Shown here: one piece after another, positions 6,728 through 10,192 of the stretch | Layout: the number at the start of each line of letters is the position of its first letter | Numbering within the stretch: position 1 is the stretch's first letter | Notes under the pieces: generated by a model | Databases searched by the model: none | Told to the model about the DNA's origin: nothing | The model's input: only the letters and a program-made list of their open reading frames with translations | Made by a program: the position numbers and the translations under genes | Source of the DNA: Armatimonadota bacterium | GTDB taxonomy: Bacteria > Armatimonadota > Chthonomonadetes > Chthonomonadales > Chthonomonadaceae | NCBI GenBank assembly: GCA_026392135.1 | Contig: JAPLCR010000335.1 | Coordinates: 1-10,192, forward strand | Direction: 5' to 3' | DNA length: 10,192 nucleotides

Positions 6728-6744
6728 CTCCTTCATCGGAGGAG
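6728..6744 (+). promoter_or_regulatory. Shine-Dalgarno of the PgpH gene folded into a hairpin
   Basis: GGAGGAG at 6738-6744 is a strong ribosome binding motif 12 bases before the GTG at 6757. It pairs with CTCCTTC at 6728-6734 over seven base pairs (one G-T wobble) with a three-base loop, which would hide it from the ribosome. A thermosensor, a protein-controlled switch or translational damping is possible. The geometry is seen; the function is inferred. Confidence 0.5.
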
Positions 6745-6756
6745 CGGTGGGATTTT

Positions 6757-9210
6757 GTGCACTTGTCTCCTAAGAAGTCAAGAACACACATAAGCATGAC
6801 TAAATCACCTAAAATCTGGACACGCATCCGCCTTCTTCAAAGGCGATACCTCAAGCCTCATTCGGCAAAACGCATGAAGGAGGCTCCTCTGCACGGCTTC
6901 GACAAAGCGAAAGCCGCGCTCATGTTTTTCACGATATTTGCTCTCTCTCTCTTGCTCACGATACACTTTTTGCCTACCCGTATCTCATTGAAGGTAGGAG
7001 ACATAAGCAAAGAGGAGATACGTTCTAGCCGAAGCGTCTACTATTATGATAGTGTTCAGACGGAACGCGCACAGCGTGCTAATGAGCTGAGCATTGCGCC
7101 CGTCTTTATGCGTGCAGAGAGTGCCAGCCTAGAAGCCGAGCGTACTGTTCGCGAATACTTCACCCGCCTCGAAGACCTACGGACACAGTTTGCAAACGCC
7201 CGCCCCCACCTCTCCCCTGCTCTTTTTCTTGCCCGAACCCCTCCTCAACTTCGCTCTGACCTTACGGATGCTTCGCTTGAATATGTGCTGACGGTTCCGC
7301 CTGCGGTATCTCAAAAGCTGAGCAGCACGACCCTAAAGTTTGTACAGGAGGCGATGGAGCGAGATATCCGGGACAAGAACCGCAATGAACAGCCTGCAAA
7401 CGACATTGATATTGTGCGTCAGTCCATTCTAAGCTCTGCAAAGAGCCTCTGCCCAAACGCCAAAGAAGCGAATATCATCACTGCCGTAGCAGACCAAGCA
7501 ATTCGCCCCAATAGTATCTATAATCGCGCCGCGACCCGCTTTGCGCGGGAGAAAGCTGTGCGCGAAACCCCTGCCAAGATAGAGCGGATCGCACTAGGGG
7601 ACAGAATTATCGGGGCAGGTGAGGTGGTCAAGCAGGAGCATATTGACAAGTTTTCCGCGCTAGGTCTAATCAACCCGCGCATAGAGATTGCGACGGGAAC
7701 TGCGGTTGCAGTGCTTGCGGGCGGCATGGTAATCCTTGTTGCTTTCAAGATTCGGCGCACAATGCCCAAACTCTACGCCGATACCCGCCGCCTCACTCTG
7801 CTCTCCGTGATTGTTCTGCTCTCTGTTTTCGGGTTGAAGGTGGGCGCAACAATGCTTGGTCTACAGTTCTCCAGCGGTCAGTTAGGCTATTTGGGGATGA
7901 GCAGTGTTGCTGCGGCTGGGATGTTGGTATGCGTGCTTTTGGATGCTCACCTAGCCGTTCTGATAGCCGCGCTCTTGGCGGTACTCTCTGGTCTCGTCAT
8001 GAACCACGAAATTCGGTTTACGGTAATGACGATGATGAGTAGCCTTGTAGGAATATCTTGTGTAGATAACGTGCATCGCCGTACCAATGCGCCGCTTATC
8101 TCCGGTGTACTCTCCATTACAAACATCGGCTTAGTGTGGTTGTTGGGTCTTCTTCTCAACGACTCGCTTCAAGAGGTTGTGACGGGTACAGGCTGGGTAG
8201 TCGGCTCCGCCATTGTGACAACCTTCCTCTTTTGGTGCGGAGGGCAACTCCTCGAAAAGCCCTTCGGTATTCTTACTCATACCGTGCTTCTCGAACTTTC
8301 GCAGTTTGACCGCCCTCTCCTCCAGCAACTTTGTGCCGTTGCACCGGGAACCTACGCGCATAGTATCATGGTGGGAACACTGGCAGAGGCAGGCGCGAAT
8401 GCGGTAGGGGCGCACGGACTTTTGGCAAGAGTGGGGGGCTACTATCACGATATTGGAAAGATGAAACGCCCTGACTTCTTTGTAGAGAATCAACGCAAGG
8501 AGAATGTACATGGACGGCTCAGCCCATCGCTCTCAGCACTGATCATTACGGCGCACGTTCGTGATGGAGTGGAGATGGCGAAAGAGTATCGTCTCCCGCA
8601 AGAGATTCGCGATATTGTTGCTCAGCATCACGGCACGACGCTGATACGCTACTTCTATCATCAGGCGTTGATGGACTGCGGGGGGGCTGAAGAGGCTCCT
8701 CCGGGGCTGGAAGAGCGTTTTCGCTATCCGGGTCCCAAGCCTCAGACCCGTGAAGCGGCTATTGTAATGCTTGCCGACACTGTTGAAGCGGCAACACGCA
8801 CGCTGGATAAGCCGTCACCGGAGCGTCTTGAAGCGATGCTGAACACCCTCGTCCACGACAAACTTGAGGATGGGCAGATGGATGATTGTGATTTGACCTT
8901 CCGCGATGTCAAGCTCATTACTGATGCCTTTATGCACGTTCTTCGTGCTATGATGCACGAGCGGATTGACTACCCTCAGATGCCCAAGAACGCCACAGGG
9001 CAACCTATGGAGATAGTGCGCGAAGACCTGCGTGCAAACCCTCTTACGGGTCGCCTGCCTCTGCCTGCTTCTCCCGAAGAGGCGATTCGTTTCGCTGAGA
9101 TGGGCGCGATATCGGGGATTGAGAACACGAGCGACGAGGTTCAGCGTGAAATACGGATGCACTTAAATAGTGAGCAGTCCTCTATTTCCGAACCGCAAAC
9201 TCTCTCCTAA
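6757..9210 (+). CDS. pgpH: 7TM-HD family membrane phosphohydrolase (PgpH/YqfF-like)
   Basis: The 817-residue protein has a basic cytoplasmic N terminus (1-50), a membrane helix (53-72), an extracytoplasmic 7TMR-HDED domain (about 80-305), a bundle of membrane helices (about 309-510) and a cytoplasmic HD domain (about 530-700). Metal-binding HD residues are present: His535, His564-Asp565 (YYHDIGKMKRPDFFVENQ, hallmark of the family), His600, His624/His625 and Asp674. In Firmicutes PgpH hydrolyses c-di-AMP to pApA and so controls osmolyte transport and wall stress; that substrate is inherited from family knowledge. It is about 100 residues longer than Bacillus or Listeria PgpH (near 710-720), mainly from the longer N terminus and a polar tail of about 75 residues after ERIDYPQ. 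The GTG start is chosen for the GGAGGAG upstream; ATG at 6796 has no such site. ybeY follows after four bases, the order also found in Bacillus. Confidence 0.93.
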   Translation: MHLSPKKSRTHISMTKSPKIWTRIRLLQRRYLKPHSAKRMKEAPLHGFDKAKAALMFFTIFALSLLLTIHFLPTRISLKVGDISKEEIRSSRSVYYYDSVQTERAQRANELSIAPVFMRAESASLEAERTVREYFTRLEDLRTQFANARPHLSPALFLARTPPQLRSDLTDASLEYVLTVPPAVSQKLSSTTLKFVQEAMERDIRDKNRNEQPANDIDIVRQSILSSAKSLCPNAKEANIITAVADQAIRPNSIYNRAATRFAREKAVRETPAKIERIALGDRIIGAGEVVKQEHIDKFSALGLINPRIEIATGTAVAVLAGGMVILVAFKIRRTMPKLYADTRRLTLLSVIVLLSVFGLKVGATMLGLQFSSGQLGYLGMSSVAAAGMLVCVLLDAHLAVLIAALLAVLSGLVMNHEIRFTVMTMMSSLVGISCVDNVHRRTNAPLISGVLSITNIGLVWLLGLLLNDSLQEVVTGTGWVVGSAIVTTFLFWCGGQLLEKPFGILTHTVLLELSQFDRPLLQQLCAVAPGTYAHSIMVGTLAEAGANAVGAHGLLARVGGYYHDIGKMKRPDFFVENQRKENVHGRLSPSLSALIITAHVRDGVEMAKEYRLPQEIRDIVAQHHGTTLIRYFYHQALMDCGGAEEAPPGLEERFRYPGPKPQTREAAIVMLADTVEAATRTLDKPSPERLEAMLNTLVHDKLEDGQMDDCDLTFRDVKLITDAFMHVLRAMMHERIDYPQMPKNATGQPMEIVREDLRANPLTGRLPLPASPEEAIRFAEMGAISGIENTSDEVQREIRMHLNSEQSSISEPQTLS

Positions 9211-9214
9211 CACC

Positions 9215-9685
9215 ATGCCTATCTTTCTCCGTAACGAGTACCCCCAAACTCTCCCCACAGCTCTTCTCCGCAAAGCAACTCAACACCTGTTGAAAGCAGA
9301 AGCGCCTCCTCGCGCTGAAGTGAGTATCTCCTTTGTAGACGACCTCGCTATTCATGAGATGAACCGTGACTATCGGGGCTATGATAAGCCCACTGATGTT
9401 CTCTCTTTCGCCTTTCAAGAGAGCATAGAGGGGGTTCCCGCGCCCCCGCTTCTGCCCGGTATGCCTATAGAGTTGGGGGATGTTGTTATCTCCGCAGACA
9501 CTGCCGTTCGCCAAGCAGAACAGCATAGTTTCAGCCTAGAGCAAGAGCTAGCTCTGTTGGCTGTACACGGTGTTTTGCACCTGCTGGGTTATGAAGACGA
9601 GACTCTGGAGGGAACTCATGAGATGCGAGAGAAAGAGCGGCACTATCTGGGTTTTCAATATCCTCTGTGGACAACGGAGTCTTGA
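9215..9685 (+). CDS. ybeY: Endoribonuclease YbeY (16S rRNA maturation factor)
   Basis: YbeY is a small metal-dependent RNase needed for 16S rRNA 3'-end maturation and 70S quality control. The 156-residue product (E. coli about 155) carries the signatures NRDYRGYDKPTDVLSFAF, LGDVVISADTA and HGVLHLLGY. The metal site is normally three histidines in HGxLHLxGYDH; here His118 and His122 are present but the third position is Asp128 (GYED), the nearest other His being His135. The ATG at 9215, four bases after the PgpH stop, gives the normal N terminus (MPIFLRNEY). An in-frame GTG at 9170 would add 15 residues and overlap PgpH by 41 bases. Neither start has a clear Shine-Dalgarno, which suggests translation coupled to PgpH. 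The pgpH-ybeY pairing is widespread. Confidence 0.95.
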   Translation: MPIFLRNEYPQTLPTALLRKATQHLLKAEAPPRAEVSISFVDDLAIHEMNRDYRGYDKPTDVLSFAFQESIEGVPAPPLLPGMPIELGDVVISADTAVRQAEQHSFSLEQELALLAVHGVLHLLGYEDETLEGTHEMREKERHYLGFQYPLWTTES

Positions 9686-9701
9686 GAGTGGCTAAGCAGC
9701 A

Positions 9702-9728
9702 GTGAGCTGAGTAGCCTGAATAGCTCAC
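9702..9728 (+). terminator. Hairpin just after ybeY
   Basis: GTGAGCT at 9702-9708 and AGCTCAC at 9722-9728 form a seven-base-pair stem, 17 bases after the ybeY stop. No T-run follows directly. Position is the main support. Confidence 0.35.
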
Positions 9729-10031
9729 GAAGGGCTGATTATCTACAAAAAAAAGATAAATTCTCATGTGCAAGCATTAAAAGATTTGACGTCGCATTTG
9801 ATCTAAGTAGCACGCAACATTGAAGTTGCCTAACCTCTGTTTCACCCTCGGAACGTTTCCGTTTTCCTGCACTTGGTTGTTTCTCTCGTTTGTGCAATAC
9901 TTTTCGCGTAGTTTCCGGAGAGGTAAGTGCGTTTGTCTGTTTTGCACTGCTCTACTCCCTTAGGAACCATGCAGGTACGGTTCGTTTGTTTTTCCATACT
10001 AAACCCTGATTTGAAAGTAGTCAATCCCACT

Positions 10032-10038
10032 AAGGAGG
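10032..10038 (+). promoter_or_regulatory. Strong ribosome binding site for the last gene
   Basis: A perfect AAGGAGG lies eight bases before the GTG at 10047, the best Shine-Dalgarno in the window, and it fixes the start of the partial gene. Confidence 0.75.
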
Positions 10039-10046
10039 AACCACAC

Positions 10047-10192
10047 GTGAATCGCAACACTTTGCTTGCGCGACGACGTTTTTCGACGCTCTCCCTTGCT
10101 GTTATGTGCGCTGGATTAGTCTCCAACGCACCTGTAAAGGCACAGGATGCCCCTGCAAAAACAGAGGCACCTGAGCAGACCGCAAAATTGGC
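10047..10192 (+). CDS. Partial secreted protein of unknown function (N terminus only)
   Basis: Only the first 48 codons are in the window. They encode an N-terminal signal peptide: a basic region with three arginines (9-11), a hydrophobic core (about 14-28) and a likely signal peptidase I site after VKA at 30-32, followed by QDAPAKTEAPEQTAK, a Pro/Ala/Lys/Glu-rich linker typical of exported proteins. The ARRRF run at 8-12 resembles the RRxF part of a twin-arginine motif but lacks the usual Ser/Thr before it, so Tat export is only possible. The strong ribosome binding site suggests high expression. No domain is visible in this part and no function can be given. Confidence 0.7.
   Translation, partial: MNRNTLLARRRFSTLSLAVMCAGLVSNAPVKAQDAPAKTEAPEQTAKL

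Larger units (their letters stand above)
9686..10046 (+). other. Gene-free region with several short inverted repeats
   Basis: No convincing coding sequence lies here. Short stems are visible: 9702-9708 with 9722-9728 (GTGAGCT, 13-base loop), just after ybeY and perhaps its transcript end; 9739-9744 with 9754-9759 around an A-run; 9814-9818 with 9825-9829; 9849-9853 with 9857-9861 followed by four T; 9926-9930 with 9944-9948; and 9964-9968 with 9979-9983 followed by a T-rich stretch (9985-9994). T-rich, G/T-biased sequence from about 9860 to 10000 looks untranslated. I find no clear promoter, although one for the next gene must be near. A structured leader or a small RNA is possible but unproven. 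Confidence 0.4.

Noticed and set aside
6635..6756. A c-di-AMP (ydaO) riboswitch in the leader of the PgpH gene
   Set aside because: The leader is short for that class and I see none of its conserved core; only generic short stems are present.
4728..9685. Reassigned UGA codon, since the frame stays open for about 24 codons after both TGA-ended genes (nuclease and ybeY)
   Set aside because: No gene carries an internal TGA and tryptophan is encoded by TGG throughout. YbeY already ends at its normal length, so the open frame after it is chance.
9842..10126. Minus-strand open frame of 94 codons across the gene-free region
   Set aside because: It overlaps the signal peptide of the partial + strand gene, has no recognisable domain and is Arg/Lys/Thr-rich in a way typical of a non-coding frame.

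Overview
The window reads as a bacterial chromosome segment of ordinary housekeeping and envelope genes, with base composition near 50% GC. All eight complete genes and one partial gene lie on the + strand. I see no mobile elements, tRNA, rRNA or CRISPR array. The organism is probably a Gram-negative-type or deep-branching bacterium. Pointers are the two-AMIN-domain amidase followed by a GerMN protein, the 7TM-HD phosphohydrolase next to ybeY (an order also known from Firmicutes), and sigma70-type promoters. Armatimonadota (Chthonomonas-like) is my best guess, but it is an inference that sequence reading alone cannot prove.

Layout: (1) 155-2495 holds an exported N-acetylmuramoyl-L-alanine amidase whose end overlaps, by 11 bases, a small membrane-anchored GerMN-domain protein; a long hairpin follows. 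(2) 2719-3831 is a lone Gfo/Idh/MocA-type NAD(P)-dependent oxidoreductase with GTG start, followed by a cluster of three inverted repeats. (3) 4062-4730 is a small PD-(D/E)XK (RecB/Cas4-like) nuclease. It seems to end early: the same frame continues past its TGA as a plausible tail. (4) 4810-6530 is panB then panC, two bases apart, two steps of pantothenate synthesis; a hairpin overlaps the panC stop. (5) A textbook promoter (perfect TTGACA, 17-base spacer, perfect TATAAT) at 6600-6628 starts a structured leader of about 120 bases. It leads to a 7TM-HD phosphohydrolase (PgpH family, c-di-AMP hydrolysis in Firmicutes) and, four bases later, ybeY (16S rRNA maturation endonuclease). (6) 9686-10046 has no gene. 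At 10047 a secreted protein begins on a strong ribosome binding site and runs off the window.

How the genes work together: the amidase with GerMN, and PgpH through c-di-AMP, both fit cell-wall remodelling and envelope homeostasis. panB and panC feed coenzyme A. Nothing here looks like a defence island or a new multi-gene system. The points most worth a second look are the interrupted nuclease, the leader of the PgpH operon with its ribosome binding site inside a hairpin, the YbeY whose third zinc-ligand position is Asp instead of His, and the amidase-GerMN pair with a lipobox-like sequence lacking the cysteine.
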